NCBI RefSeq assembly: GCF_002954775.1
Contig: NZ_PJME01000003.1
Span: 372,001-436,000, forward strand
From: Streptomyces geranii
GTDB lineage: Bacteria > Actinomycetota > Actinomycetes > Streptomycetales > Streptomycetaceae
Direction: 5' to 3'
DNA: 64,000 nt
Made by a program: the position numbers and the translations under genes. Of the stretch, positions 33,302 through 41,205 are shown in pieces. Positions within the stretch are counted from its first letter, which is position 1. Each line of letters begins with the position of its first letter. The notes beneath the pieces were generated by a model. The model searched no databases and was not told where the DNA came from. It was given only the letters and a program-made list of their open reading frames with translations.

Positions 33302-33913
33302 ATGTGGAAAACACTCACCAAGGCCGGCATCGCGCTCGGCGGCGTCACCCTTATCGCGGGAACCGGGCTCGTCATGGCACCGGCCGCCCAGGCCGGGGGC
33401 GTCTCGGCGGCGCAGGCGCGGACGCAGACGGGAGTACAGGCGCCGAAGGGGATGAAGGCGCAGTTCGAAGGCAGGACGATCGACCTGTCGAAGAGCTGGG
33501 GTGCCGCGAAGGCCTGCACGGTCTGGCGGGCCGGGGGCGTCGTGCAGTGCTTCCGCACCGCCGAGGAGCAGGAGCGGACAGCCTCCGAGCTGACCCGGCT
33601 CCGCACGGGCAGGGTGGCCGCCGCCACCTGCTCCACCCCGCTGCGCGTGTACGAACACGGCGAGTTCAACTACAACGGCACCGTCAACGGTCGCACGCTT
33701 TCCTTCTACGACCGTGGCTACTGGCAGAACCTGACCGACTACAACTTCAACGACCAGACGTCGTCGTACCGAATCGGCAGCTGCAACGCCCACCTGGCCG
33801 AGCACATCGGTGGCGGCGCGTACTGGTACCCGGGCAACACCAACGCCTGGTACTCGGAGGGCGTCCTGTACTCGGGCTGGAACGACCGAATCAGCTCCGT
33901 CAAGAACGACTGA
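33302..33913 (+). CDS. Secreted peptidase inhibitor-like protein (family I36, beta/gamma-crystallin fold)
   Basis: A 203-residue secreted protein. The signal peptide (KTLTKAGIALGGVTLIAGTG then a cleavage site after APAAQA) is typical Sec. The C-terminal 90 residues, beginning CSTPLRVYEHGEFNYNGTV and including YDRGYWQNLTDYNFNDQTSS and YWYPGNTNAWYSEG, match the single-domain beta/gamma-crystallin fold of Streptomyces metalloproteinase inhibitor and other I36 members, with Cys residues placed for disulfides. It probably binds calcium or an extracellular protease. AAGGAGA lies 9 bases before the ATG at 33302. The gene is followed by a G-rich tract and a strong hairpin, so its transcript should be well terminated. 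Confidence 0.85.
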   Translation: MWKTLTKAGIALGGVTLIAGTGLVMAPAAQAGGVSAAQARTQTGVQAPKGMKAQFEGRTIDLSKSWGAAKACTVWRAGGVVQCFRTAEEQERTASELTRLRTGRVAAATCSTPLRVYEHGEFNYNGTVNGRTLSFYDRGYWQNLTDYNFNDQTSSYRIGSCNAHLAEHIGGGAYWYPGNTNAWYSEGVLYSGWNDRISSVKND

Positions 33914-33939
33914 CCCGGGGCACGAACGTGGCGGAGGAC

Positions 33940-33982
33940 GGGGGGTAGGGGACCGGGGGTATCGGGGATAAGGGGGTAGGGG
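33940..33982 (+). other. G-quadruplex-forming tract downstream of the inhibitor gene
   Basis: Six runs of four to six G occur here (33940-33945, 33948-33951, 33955-33959, 33964-33967, 33972-33976, 33979-33982) with loops of two to four bases, mostly TA, ACC, TATC and ATAA. This is far more than the four runs needed for an intramolecular quadruplex on the plus strand or in the transcript's 3' untranslated region. It abuts the terminator hairpin. Confidence 0.7.
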
Positions 33983-34011
33983 CGAGGGCGAGGGTCACCT
34001 CGCCCTCGCCC
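33980..34011. terminator. Bidirectional terminator hairpin, perfect 14-bp stem
   Basis: GGGCGAGGGCGAGG at 33980-33993 pairs perfectly with CCTCGCCCTCGCCC at 33998-34011 around the four-base loop GTCA. It lies between two convergent genes, ending at 33913 and 34026, and should stop transcription from both sides despite having no T-run. Confidence 0.85.
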
Positions 34012-34025
34012 TGGAGCCTCGGCGG

Positions 34026-34445
34026 TCAGGGCGCCAAGGGCGCGAACAGGTCGACCCCGTTGCCGTCCGGGTCGAGCACACAGGCGTACCGCTGCCCCCA
34101 CACCGCGTCCCACGGCTTCAGCTCGCTCCGATACCCCGCGCCCACCAACTCCTCGTACAGGGAGTCGACTTCGGCGGCCGAGCCGCACAGCACGGCCAGC
34201 CCGATGCGTCCGCCACCGCTCGGTCGCTGCCAGCCGGGGTGGAAGGACCGGACGGTCTCCTCCGTGTCGAGCAACAGCCGCATCCCGCCCGGGAGTTCGG
34301 CCTCGACATGCGGCTGATTCTCGGCTCCCTCGGGGAAGTCGAGCCCGAGCCGACGGTAGAAGGCGACGGAGGCGGCGAGGTCGGACGCGACGATGCCGAC
34401 GGCGTCGAAGCGGAGGGTGGGGCGCGAGGTCGGTTGTGCAGTCAT
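34026..34445 (-). CDS. VOC-superfamily (glyoxalase/bleomycin resistance-like) protein
   Basis: A 139-residue protein with the paired beta-alpha-beta-beta-beta layout of the vicinal oxygen chelate fold: LRFDAVGIVASDLAASVAFYRRLGLDFPE in the first half and YACVLDPDGNGVDLFAPL at the end. The usual metal ligands of glyoxalases are only partly present (Glu, His are not clearly conserved), so function could be antibiotic binding, dioxygenase or none. It stands alone, convergent with the inhibitor gene across the shared terminator. Confidence 0.85.
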   Translation of the reverse strand: MTAQPTSRPTLRFDAVGIVASDLAASVAFYRRLGLDFPEGAENQPHVEAELPGGMRLLLDTEETVRSFHPGWQRPSGGGRIGLAVLCGSAAEVDSLYEELVGAGYRSELKPWDAVWGQRYACVLDPDGNGVDLFAPLAP

Positions 34446-34608
34446 ACGGCCAGGTTAGGCGGGCGCCGATGCCCGGTCTTGAAGGAATCGGACGTGCCGG
34501 GACGCCCGCCGACCCCCGGTTGCGAGCCCCGTGGAGGGCGCGAATAGTGGGAAGAGCAGCTGCACCTTGGCCGGCGGCCGAAATCCCCGCACACGGAGGA
34601 GCACTGCC

Positions 34609-35208
34609 ATGCGCAAGCACACCCGGGCACGTCGTCTGCTGACGGCGTCGACGGTCCTGTTCGCCGGCGGCGTCCTGCTGCTGCCGACTCCCTCGGTCGC
34701 CCAGCCGGAGAAGGAGCAGAGATCCGGCTCCAGAAACGCCCCGGCCGCTCCGGCCGCCCCGGCCGTGATCTCGGGGGCAGCCTTCCAGATCAGGAACCCG
34801 GAGACCGGCAAGTGCATGACGGTCGCGGGCGGGCGCTCGAAGGAGAACAACGTCCGGCTCGTCCAGTTCACCTGTGACACGGACCCCTCGCGCCGCTGGC
34901 GGCTCACCAACGGCGACGACAACTCGTACCAGCTCGTCAACGCGCAGACACGCAAGTGCGCGACGGTCGCGGGCGGGCGGTCGACCGGGAACAACATCGA
35001 ACTGGTTCAGTTCGACTGCGACTCGGACGCCTCGCGCCGCTGGAGCCTCGTCAACTGGGACGGCAGCTCGTACGAACTCGTCAACGACCAGACCGGCAAG
35101 TGCGCGACGGTCGCCGGTGGCCGGTCCACCGAGAACAACGTCTCCCTGGTGCAGTTCGACTGCGACCGGGACCGGTCCCGCACCTGGAACCTGAACCTCG
35201 CGGGCTGA
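34609..35208 (+). CDS. Secreted ricin-B-like (RICIN) lectin-type protein with three near-identical repeats
   Basis: A 199-residue exported protein. The signal peptide covers about residues 1-32 ([29 protein letters not shown]). After an Ala/Pro linker there are three repeats of about 48 residues with the cores [30 protein letters not shown] and [15 protein letters not shown], each followed by x-LVQFxCD and a W-xL ending. This is the beta-trefoil carbohydrate-binding layout, built almost entirely from the same unit, so it may bind a repeated glycan. GGAGG lies 9 bases before the ATG at 34609. No catalytic domain is attached. Confidence 0.85.
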   Translation: MRKHTRARRLLTASTVLFAGGVLLLPTPSVAQPEKEQRSGSRNAPAAPAAPAVISGAAFQIRNPETGKCMTVAGGRSKENNVRLVQFTCDTDPSRRWRLTNGDDNSYQLVNAQTRKCATVAGGRSTGNNIELVQFDCDSDASRRWSLVNWDGSSYELVNDQTGKCATVAGGRSTENNVSLVQFDCDRDRSRTWNLNLAG

Positions 35209-35264
35209 GCGGGGAGAGTCGCTCGCAGGGGGCGTTGTCAGTGGTGGCGTGCAGGATGGCGGAC

Positions 35265-37382
35265 ATGACCACACCTTTCGCAGTGATCGTGGATGCCGCC
35301 GCCTACGCCCAGGCCGTCGAGGACGCGGTGAAGGCCTCGGCCGCCTACTACACGGGCGGTACCTCGGCGCTGGACGACGACGCCTACGACCGGCTGGTGC
35401 GCGGTATCGCGGCCTGGGAGTCCGAGCACCCCGAGCAGACGCTGCCGGAGTCGCCGACCGGGAAGGTCGCCGGGGGCGCCGTGGAGGGCGATGTCCCGCA
35501 CACGGTGGAGATGCTGAGCCTGGACAACGTGTTCTCCCCGGAGGAGTTCACCGCGTGGACGGCGTCCCTGGCCCGCCGCATCGGCCACGACACCGAGCGC
35601 TTCAGCGTCGAACCGAAGCTCGACGGCCTCGCGATCGCCGCCCGCTACACCCGGGGCCGCCTCACCCGGCTGATCACACGCGGCGACGGGAGAGCCGGGG
35701 AGGACGTCTCGCACGCCATCGGCACCGTGGAGGGCCTGCCCGCCGAGCTGGCCGAACCGGTGACGGTCGAGGTGCGTGGCGAGGTCCTGATGACGAGCGC
35801 GCAGTTCGAGTACGCCAACGAGGTGCGCACGAGCCACGGCGGGGCACCGTTCGCCAATCCGCGCGGCGCCTCGGCGGGCACCCTGCGCGCCAAGGAGCGT
35901 GCGTACACGGTGCCGATGACGTTCTTCGGCTACGGCCTGCTGCCCCTCGCCGACACCGAGACGGCCCTCGCGGACCGGCTGGGCGGACTCGCGCACAGCG
36001 AGCTGATGACGCTCGCCGGTGAGCTGGGCGTCAACACCACCGCGACCACCGCCGTACCCGGGGTCACTGCCGACACGGTCGAGCAGGTGCTGGCCCGGGT
36101 CACGGAGATCGCCGCGCTGCGGGCGGAGCTGCCGTTCGGGATCGACGGGATCGTCATCAAGGCCGACCTGGCCGCCGACCAGCGGACGGCGGGATCGGGA
36201 TCACGCGCTCCACGCTGGGCGATCGCCTACAAGCTGCCCGCCGTCGAGAAGATCACCCGCCTCCTGGAGGTGGAGTGGAACGTGGGCCGCACCGGGATCA
36301 TCGCCCCGCGCGCGGTCCTGGAGCCGGTCGAGATCGACGGCGCCACCATCACCTACGCGACCCTCCACAACCCGGGCGACATCACCCGCCGTGACCTGCG
36401 CCTCGGCGACCATGTCATGGTCCACCGCGCCGGTGACGTCATCCCCCGCATCGAGGCCCCCGTCGCCCACCTCCGCACGGGCGACGAGCAGCTGATCGTC
36501 TTCCCCGAGGTGTGCCCGCGCTGCGGTTCGGCCATCGACACCAGCGAACAGCGCTGGCGCTGCGAGAACGGCCGCAACTGCCACCTCGTCGCCGCCCTCT
36601 CCTACGCCGCCGGCCGCGACCAGCTCGACATTGAGGGCCTGGGCCACACCAGGGTCGTCCAACTCGTCGAAGCTGGCCTGGTCGCAGACCTCGCCGACCT
36701 GTTCGCCCTCACCCGGGATCAGTTGCTGGCTCTGGAGCGGATGGGCGAGACGAGCACCGACAACCTCCTCGCCGCCCTCGACGCGGCGAAGGCCCAGCCC
36801 CTGTCCCGGGTGCTGTGCGCCCTCGGGGTCCGTGGCACCGGACGCTCCATGTCCCGCCGTATCGCCCGGCACTTCGCGACCATGGACAACATCCGCGCGG
36901 CGGACACGGAGGCGATGCGGCAGGTGGAGGGCATCGGCACGGAGAAAGCCCCGTCGATCGTCGCGGAACTCGTCGAACTCGCCCCGCTCGTCGACAAGCT
37001 CGTCGCGGCCGGAGTGAACATGACGGAACCGGGCGCCACCCCGCCCGCCCCGGTCACCGACGACGGCAGCGCCAGCGGTAGCGGCAGCGGCAGCGGTAGT
37101 ACGGACGAGGGGGCGTCGGAGGGCGGACCGCTGGCCGGGATGACGGTGGTCGTGACGGGCGCGATGACCGGAGCGCTGGAGAAGCTCAGCCGCAACCAGA
37201 TGAACGAACTCATCGAGCGGGCGGGAGGCCGCTCCTCGTCCAGCGTCTCCAAGAAGACCACCCTGGTCGTCGCCGGAGAGGGCGCCGGATCCAAGCGCGC
37301 CAAGGCTGAGACCCTCGGCGTCCGCCTGGCCACCCCGGACGAGTTCGCCGCCCTGGTCGCCGACCACCTGGACCCCCTGTGA
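35265..37382 (+). CDS. ligA: NAD-dependent DNA ligase, probably an accessory copy
   Basis: A 705-residue ligase that seals nicks using NAD+. The adenylation lysine is in [11 protein letters not shown] near residue 117; the downstream [23 protein letters not shown] and [11 protein letters not shown] segments complete the nucleotidyltransferase, WAIAYKLPA begins the OB fold, [10 protein letters not shown] to [10 protein letters not shown] is the Cys4 zinc finger, then helix-hairpin-helix repeats (near 36700-37010) and a C-terminal BRCT domain ([14 protein letters not shown] onwards). A Ser/Gly repeat, SGSGSGSGS, links BRCT to the rest. Streptomycetes usually carry one essential LigA elsewhere, among housekeeping genes; the accessory setting here suggests a second ligase. 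An ATG at 35256 is an alternative start. Confidence 0.9.
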   Translation: MTTPFAVIVDAAAYAQAVEDAVKASAAYYTGGTSALDDDAYDRLVRGIAAWESEHPEQTLPESPTGKVAGGAVEGDVPHTVEMLSLDNVFSPEEFTAWTASLARRIGHDTERFSVEPKLDGLAIAARYTRGRLTRLITRGDGRAGEDVSHAIGTVEGLPAELAEPVTVEVRGEVLMTSAQFEYANEVRTSHGGAPFANPRGASAGTLRAKERAYTVPMTFFGYGLLPLADTETALADRLGGLAHSELMTLAGELGVNTTATTAVPGVTADTVEQVLARVTEIAALRAELPFGIDGIVIKADLAADQRTAGSGSRAPRWAIAYKLPAVEKITRLLEVEWNVGRTGIIAPRAVLEPVEIDGATITYATLHNPGDITRRDLRLGDHVMVHRAGDVIPRIEAPVAHLRTGDEQLIVFPEVCPRCGSAIDTSEQRWRCENGRNCHLVAALSYAAGRDQLDIEGLGHTRVVQLVEAGLVADLADLFALTRDQLLALERMGETSTDNLLAALDAAKAQPLSRVLCALGVRGTGRSMSRRIARHFATMDNIRAADTEAMRQVEGIGTEKAPSIVAELVELAPLVDKLVAAGVNMTEPGATPPAPVTDDGSASGSGSGSGSTDEGASEGGPLAGMTVVVTGAMTGALEKLSRNQMNELIERAGGRSSSSVSKKTTLVVAGEGAGSKRAKAETLGVRLATPDEFAALVADHLDPL

Positions 37383-37415
37383 CGCGCGGCCTTTCGCCGC
37401 CTAAGCTCGACGCCC

Positions 37416-38063
37416 ATGGCACCGAGACTCCTCGTCCACACCCGCACGACCGGTTTCCGGCACGACTCCATCCCGGCCGCCGTGGCCGCCGTACGCACCC
37501 TCGGCGACTTCGAGGTGGACCACACCGAGGAACCCGAGGCCTTCGAGCGCCCCCTGAACGGCTACGCGGCCGTCGTGTTCCTCTCCACCAGCGGCGAGGT
37601 CCTGACCCCCACGGGCCGCGAGCGACTCGCCGAGTACATCGAGACGGGCGGCGGTTTCGTCGGCGTACACGCGGCGGCCTGCACGGAGTACGACTGGCCG
37701 TACTACGGCGACCTGTTGGGCGCCCGGTTCGCCCAACACCCGGCGTACCAGCCCGGCAAGGCCGTCGTGGAAGACCGTGACCACCCGGCGACCGCCCACC
37801 TGCCGGAGATCTGGCCCTTCACGGACGAGTGGTACGACTTCCGCACCAACCCCCGTGACAGGGTGCGGGTGTTGATATCGGCGGACGAGTCCTCGTATGA
37901 GGGCGGGGGAATGGGCGACGACCACCCCCTGGCATGGTGCAGGGAGCAGGGCACGGGCCGAGTCTTCTACACGGCCCTGGGCCACGCGGCAGAGGCCTAC
38001 GACGACCCGGCCTTCCGAGCCCACTTGCGAGGCGGCATCACCTGGGCAACGGGCGTCGGCTGA
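37416..38063 (+). CDS. ThuA-like domain protein
   Basis: A 215-residue protein spanning one ThuA domain, a glutamine-amidotransferase-like fold named after the trehalose utilisation protein. Typical parts are RLLVHTRTTGFRHDSIPAAV at the N-terminus, TGGGFVGVHAAACTEYDWPYYGDLLGARF, and the end HPLAWCREQGTGRVFYTALGHAAEAYDDP. The family function is not settled; members often occur with carbohydrate-active genes, as here beside the LacI-GH43 locus. The ATG is 34 bases after the ligase stop, but the two products are unlikely to be related. A repeat-derived hairpin immediately follows the stop. Confidence 0.88.
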   Translation: MAPRLLVHTRTTGFRHDSIPAAVAAVRTLGDFEVDHTEEPEAFERPLNGYAAVVFLSTSGEVLTPTGRERLAEYIETGGGFVGVHAAACTEYDWPYYGDLLGARFAQHPAYQPGKAVVEDRDHPATAHLPEIWPFTDEWYDFRTNPRDRVRVLISADESSYEGGGMGDDHPLAWCREQGTGRVFYTALGHAAEAYDDPAFRAHLRGGITWATGVG

Positions 38064-38064
38064 G

Positions 38065-38110
38065 CGCGCCCCTTGAGGGGCGCGGGGAACTGCGCGACCA
38101 GCCCCCACCG
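38065..38110. repeat. Streptomyces-type intergenic repeat, copy 2, with terminator hairpin
   Basis: The first part is a perfect hairpin, CGCGCCCC at 38065-38072 and GGGGCGCG at 38077-38084 with loop TTGA, one base after the ThuA stop. It continues GGGAACTGCGCGACCAGCCC, the sequence I remember as a common intergenic repeat of streptomycetes. It shares GGGGCGCGGGG and CGCGACCAGCCCCCACCG with the copy at 10821-10881. It lies between convergent genes and probably ends transcription. Confidence 0.65.
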
Positions 38111-38132
38111 CCCCGCACCCGACAACTGAACC

Positions 38133-39182
38133 TCAAGCCCCCAACCCCGGCGCCCCCGTACTCCCTCGCACAACCAACCGCGTAGACAACTCCATCCGCG
38201 TCCCCTCAGGCCGCTCCCCACCCATCAACCGCACCAACAACCCCACCGCGGCCCCCGCCATCTCCGACAACGGCTGCCGAACAGTCGTCAACGCGGGCGA
38301 GACCCACCGAGACTCCGGCAGGTCGTCGAACCCCACCACACTCACATCCTCCGGCACCCTCAACTCCCGCTCGGCCAGCGCCCGATACACCCCCAGCGCC
38401 ATCTTGTCCGAGCACACGAACACCGCCGTCGGCGGCTCGGGCAGCTCCAGCAGCTCCAGCATCCGCCGGTAGGCCACCGTCTCGTCGAAACTCCCGTACC
38501 GCACATACTCGGGCCGCAACCGCACCCCCGCCGAGACCAGCACCGACCGATAGCCCGCCACCCGCGCGCTGCTGCACATCTTGCGCCGGTAGCCGGCGAT
38601 GACCGCGATGCGTTCATGGCCCAGGCCCAGCAGATGCTCCGCCGCCGTCACTCCGCCCTGCCAGTTGGCCGCGCCCACCGACACCACCCCCGGCGGGGGT
38701 TCGAGGACCGGGTCGATCATCACGAAGGGGATGTGGTGCTGGTCGAGCCAGGCGTACTGCGACGGGGTGAGTTCGGCGAGGTTGAACAGGACGCCGGCGG
38801 AGCCGCGGGTGGTCAGTTTGTCCAGCCAGCCGCGTTCCGGGCGCCCGCCCCGGGTCCGGGTCAGGCCCGCCGACACGACCACCTCAAGGCCCGCGTCGTG
38901 CGCCGCCTCCTCCACGCCGTGCAGGACCGCGCCCGACCATGAGTTGTCCAGCGAGTGGACGATCAGGTCCACCAGGCCGGGTGCCTTCGACGCGTCGAAG
39001 CGGGGTCTGCGGACGTAGCCGAGCCGGTCCAGCGCCTCGGTGACCCGCCGCCGGGTCTCCGGTGCCACGTCCTCCCGGCCGTTCACGACCTTCGAGGCGG
39101 TCGGGACGGAGACCCCGGCCTCCCGGGCCACGACCGCCAGTGTGGGGCCCGTCGGCGTGCTGCCGCCTCCGGTGCGGACCAT
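38133..39182 (-). CDS. LacI family transcriptional repressor of the carbohydrate locus
   Basis: A 349-residue repressor. The N-terminal HTH and hinge helix read TLAVVAREAGVSVPTASKVV followed by NGREDVAPETRRRV and LGYVRRP; the rest is the periplasmic-binding-protein-like sugar-sensing domain (GVLFNLAELTPSQY, HIPFVMIDPV, AVFVCSDKMALGVYRAL, VSVVGFDDLPESRWVSPALT). It is divergent from the GH43 gene, with candidate operators AACCGGTT and CGAAA-N-TTTCG in the 203-base gap, so it most likely represses both itself and the downstream sugar genes until a sugar inducer binds. The exact inducer cannot be read from the sequence. Confidence 0.9.
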   Translation of the reverse strand: MVRTGGGSTPTGPTLAVVAREAGVSVPTASKVVNGREDVAPETRRRVTEALDRLGYVRRPRFDASKAPGLVDLIVHSLDNSWSGAVLHGVEEAAHDAGLEVVVSAGLTRTRGGRPERGWLDKLTTRGSAGVLFNLAELTPSQYAWLDQHHIPFVMIDPVLEPPPGVVSVGAANWQGGVTAAEHLLGLGHERIAVIAGYRRKMCSSARVAGYRSVLVSAGVRLRPEYVRYGSFDETVAYRRMLELLELPEPPTAVFVCSDKMALGVYRALAERELRVPEDVSVVGFDDLPESRWVSPALTTVRQPLSEMAGAAVGLLVRLMGGERPEGTRMELSTRLVVRGSTGAPGLGA

Positions 39183-39216
39183 GGGGAAACCGCCTCTCCG
39201 GCCCGCCCGAGGACCA

Positions 39217-39229
39217 TCGAAAGTTTCGA
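39217..39229. promoter_or_regulatory. Candidate operator TCGAAAGTTTCGA
   Basis: A 13-base inverted repeat with a single central base lies 35 bases upstream of the LacI start. A matching CGAAATTTTCG is at 39338-39348 before the GH43 gene. GAAA-N-TTTC motifs are known as xylan-regulator sites in streptomycetes, which suits a GH43 locus. Confidence 0.45.
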
Positions 39230-39268
39230 ATAGCGCTGCTCACGCGACGGAAACATTGACCGCGTAGC

Positions 39269-39276
39269 AACCGGTT
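39269..39276. promoter_or_regulatory. Candidate LacI-type operator AACCGGTT
   Basis: The central CG-containing palindrome AACCGGTT in the context GCAACCGGTTCC is the usual core of LacI/GalR operators. It is placed between the LacI gene and the GH43 gene. The same core recurs at 41023-41030, 41148-41155 and 61958-61965. Confidence 0.5.
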
Positions 39277-39337
39277 CCTACATTAAGCCCGCCTCAACAC
39301 CGCGTGAAGACGTAGGAATTCAAAGGATCACGCCGCC

Positions 39338-39348
39338 CGAAATTTTCG
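39338..39348. promoter_or_regulatory. Candidate operator CGAAATTTTCG
   Basis: A perfect 11-base inverted repeat around a central T, 37 bases before the GH43 start codon, related to the site at 39217-39229. Confidence 0.45.
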
Positions 39349-39385
39349 AAATACCGAACGCGAAAACGACGAGGAGCTGTGCGGG

Positions 39386-41020
39386 ATGACAACCGCAGAC
39401 GCCATCCGCAACCCCGTACTCCCCGGCTTCCACCCCGACCCGAGCATTCTCAGGGTCGGCCCCGACTACTACCTCGCCACCTCCACCTTCGAGTGGTTCC
39501 CGGGCGTACCCGTGCACCACTCGACCGACCTCGTCCACTGGACGCCGGCCGGGCACATCCTGGACCGCGCCGACCGCCTCGACCTGCGCGGAGTCCCCGA
39601 CTCGGGCGGCGTGTGGGCGCCCTCGCTGTCGTACCACGAGGGCCGGTTCTGGATGGTCTACAGCGTCGTCCGGACCGTCGGTTCCCCCTACAAGGACATC
39701 GACAACCTCCTGGTGACCGCCGAGTCGATCGACGGTCCGTGGTCGGAACCGGTGTTCCTGAACTCCTCCGGATTCGACCCGTCGTTCTTCCACGACGAGG
39801 ACGGCCGCAGCTGGCTGCTGAACATGCGGTGGGACCACCGTGAGGGGCATCCGTCGTTCGCCGGAATTCTGCTCCAGGAATACGACGCCCGAAAGCAGGC
39901 CCTGATCGGCCTGCCCCGCACGATCCTCACCCACGACGAGCTGATCGAGGGTCCCAACCTGTACCGGCGGGACGGCTGGTACTACCTGATGCTCGCCGAG
40001 GGCGGCACCGGCTGGAACCACGGCATCCTGATGGCCCGCTCACGCGAACTGGCCGGCCCCTACGAACTCGACCCCCGGGGCTCGCTCCTGACGACCCGTG
40101 ATGTTCCGGACTGGCCTCTGCAGAAGGCGGGACACGGGGAGTTGGTGCGCACGGAGGCGGGGGAGTGGTACCTCGCCCATCTCGCCTCCCGCCCCGTCGC
40201 CACCCCCGAAGGACCCCGCTGCGTACTCGGCCGGGAGACCTGCCTGCAGCGCGTGACCTGGACGGACGACGGCTGGCTGCGGCTGGCGGACGGGGGCCGC
40301 CGCCCGAGCCTGGAGGTGGCCGCGCCGAAGTCAGCGGAACCCTCGACCGCCCCTCCGGCAGCCTCCCTTCCTGTCGCTACTCCTCCGGCAAAGGCACTTG
40401 AGCGCGACGAATTCGACACCCTCACCCTCCCCACCCCCTGGAGCACCCTCCGCACCCCCGCCACCCCCGACTGGCTCACCCTCACCGAACGTCCGGGCCA
40501 CCTCCGCCTGCGCGGCAGACAGAGCCCGCACTCCCGCTACGACCAGAGCCTGGTCGCCCGCCGACTCACCTCGGTGCGCTGCGAGGTGACGACGGTGACC
40601 GACTTCCGCCCCGCCCACTTCACCCAACTCGCGGGCCTGATCTGCTGGTACGACACCACCCAGCACTACTACCTCCGCCTCACCCACACCGAGGGCAGCG
40701 GCAGAGTCCTGGGCGTCGTCCTCACCGACGACGGGACCTACGCCGAACTCCCCGACTCCCAACTCGACGTCGACGACTGGCCGTTGGTCCACCTGCGGGC
40801 CCGCTTCGACGGCGCCGACCTTCGCTTCTCCGCCTCCCCGGACGGCACGGACTGGCGGCCCGTCGGACCCGTCCTCGACGCGAGCAGACTCTCCGACGAC
40901 TACGGCGGACGGCTCCGCTTCACCGGCGCGTTCGTCGGCGTCTGCGCCCAGGATCTCGGCGGTGCCCGTACCCCGGCGGACTTCGACTGGTTCGACGTAC
41001 GGGAACTCGCCGACAGGTGA
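39386..41020 (+). CDS. Glycoside hydrolase family 43 beta-xylosidase/alpha-arabinofuranosidase-like
   Basis: A 544-residue enzyme without a signal peptide, so probably cytoplasmic. The five-bladed propeller begins RNPVLPGFHPDPSILRVG, with the general base Asp18 in HPDPS; the pKa-modulating Asp is in SGFDPSFFHDEDG near residue 130 and the general acid Glu in ELIEGPNLYR near 187. The C-terminal 200 residues (from about ALERDEFDTLTLPTPW) form the beta-sandwich of the GH43 subfamily 10-12 xylosidases. It should trim imported xylo- or arabino-oligosaccharides. It is divergent from the LacI gene and followed by the ABC importer after 185 bases. Xylose or arabinose specificity is not decided by the sequence. 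Confidence 0.9.
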   Translation: MTTADAIRNPVLPGFHPDPSILRVGPDYYLATSTFEWFPGVPVHHSTDLVHWTPAGHILDRADRLDLRGVPDSGGVWAPSLSYHEGRFWMVYSVVRTVGSPYKDIDNLLVTAESIDGPWSEPVFLNSSGFDPSFFHDEDGRSWLLNMRWDHREGHPSFAGILLQEYDARKQALIGLPRTILTHDELIEGPNLYRRDGWYYLMLAEGGTGWNHGILMARSRELAGPYELDPRGSLLTTRDVPDWPLQKAGHGELVRTEAGEWYLAHLASRPVATPEGPRCVLGRETCLQRVTWTDDGWLRLADGGRRPSLEVAAPKSAEPSTAPPAASLPVATPPAKALERDEFDTLTLPTPWSTLRTPATPDWLTLTERPGHLRLRGRQSPHSRYDQSLVARRLTSVRCEVTTVTDFRPAHFTQLAGLICWYDTTQHYYLRLTHTEGSGRVLGVVLTDDGTYAELPDSQLDVDDWPLVHLRARFDGADLRFSASPDGTDWRPVGPVLDASRLSDDYGGRLRFTGAFVGVCAQDLGGARTPADFDWFDVRELADR

Positions 41021-41022
41021 GA

Positions 41023-41155
41023 AACCGGTTGTCGAAATGACGCTTGGCAACCACATCATCCAGTCTCTGTCTTCCAGTCTTTTCGAAAGTCGTCGAGACC
41101 CTTGACGTGGCCTGTTGGCCGGAAGAAGCTCTGCCACGACGTACAACAACCGGTT
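41023..41155. promoter_or_regulatory. Two further AACCGGTT sites between GH43 and the ABC importer
   Basis: AACCGGTT occurs at 41023-41030 and again at 41148-41155, the second inside the perfect ten-base palindrome CAACCGGTTG. A TTTCGAAA palindrome at 41081-41088 lies between them. The pair of sites about 125 bases apart, just before the binding-protein gene, would suit looping repression by the LacI protein encoded upstream. Confidence 0.5.
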
Positions 41156-41205
41156 GCCATACCCGATCGGTTCCCGCACAACACGCAGCAGGAGGTGGGA
41201 CGTTC

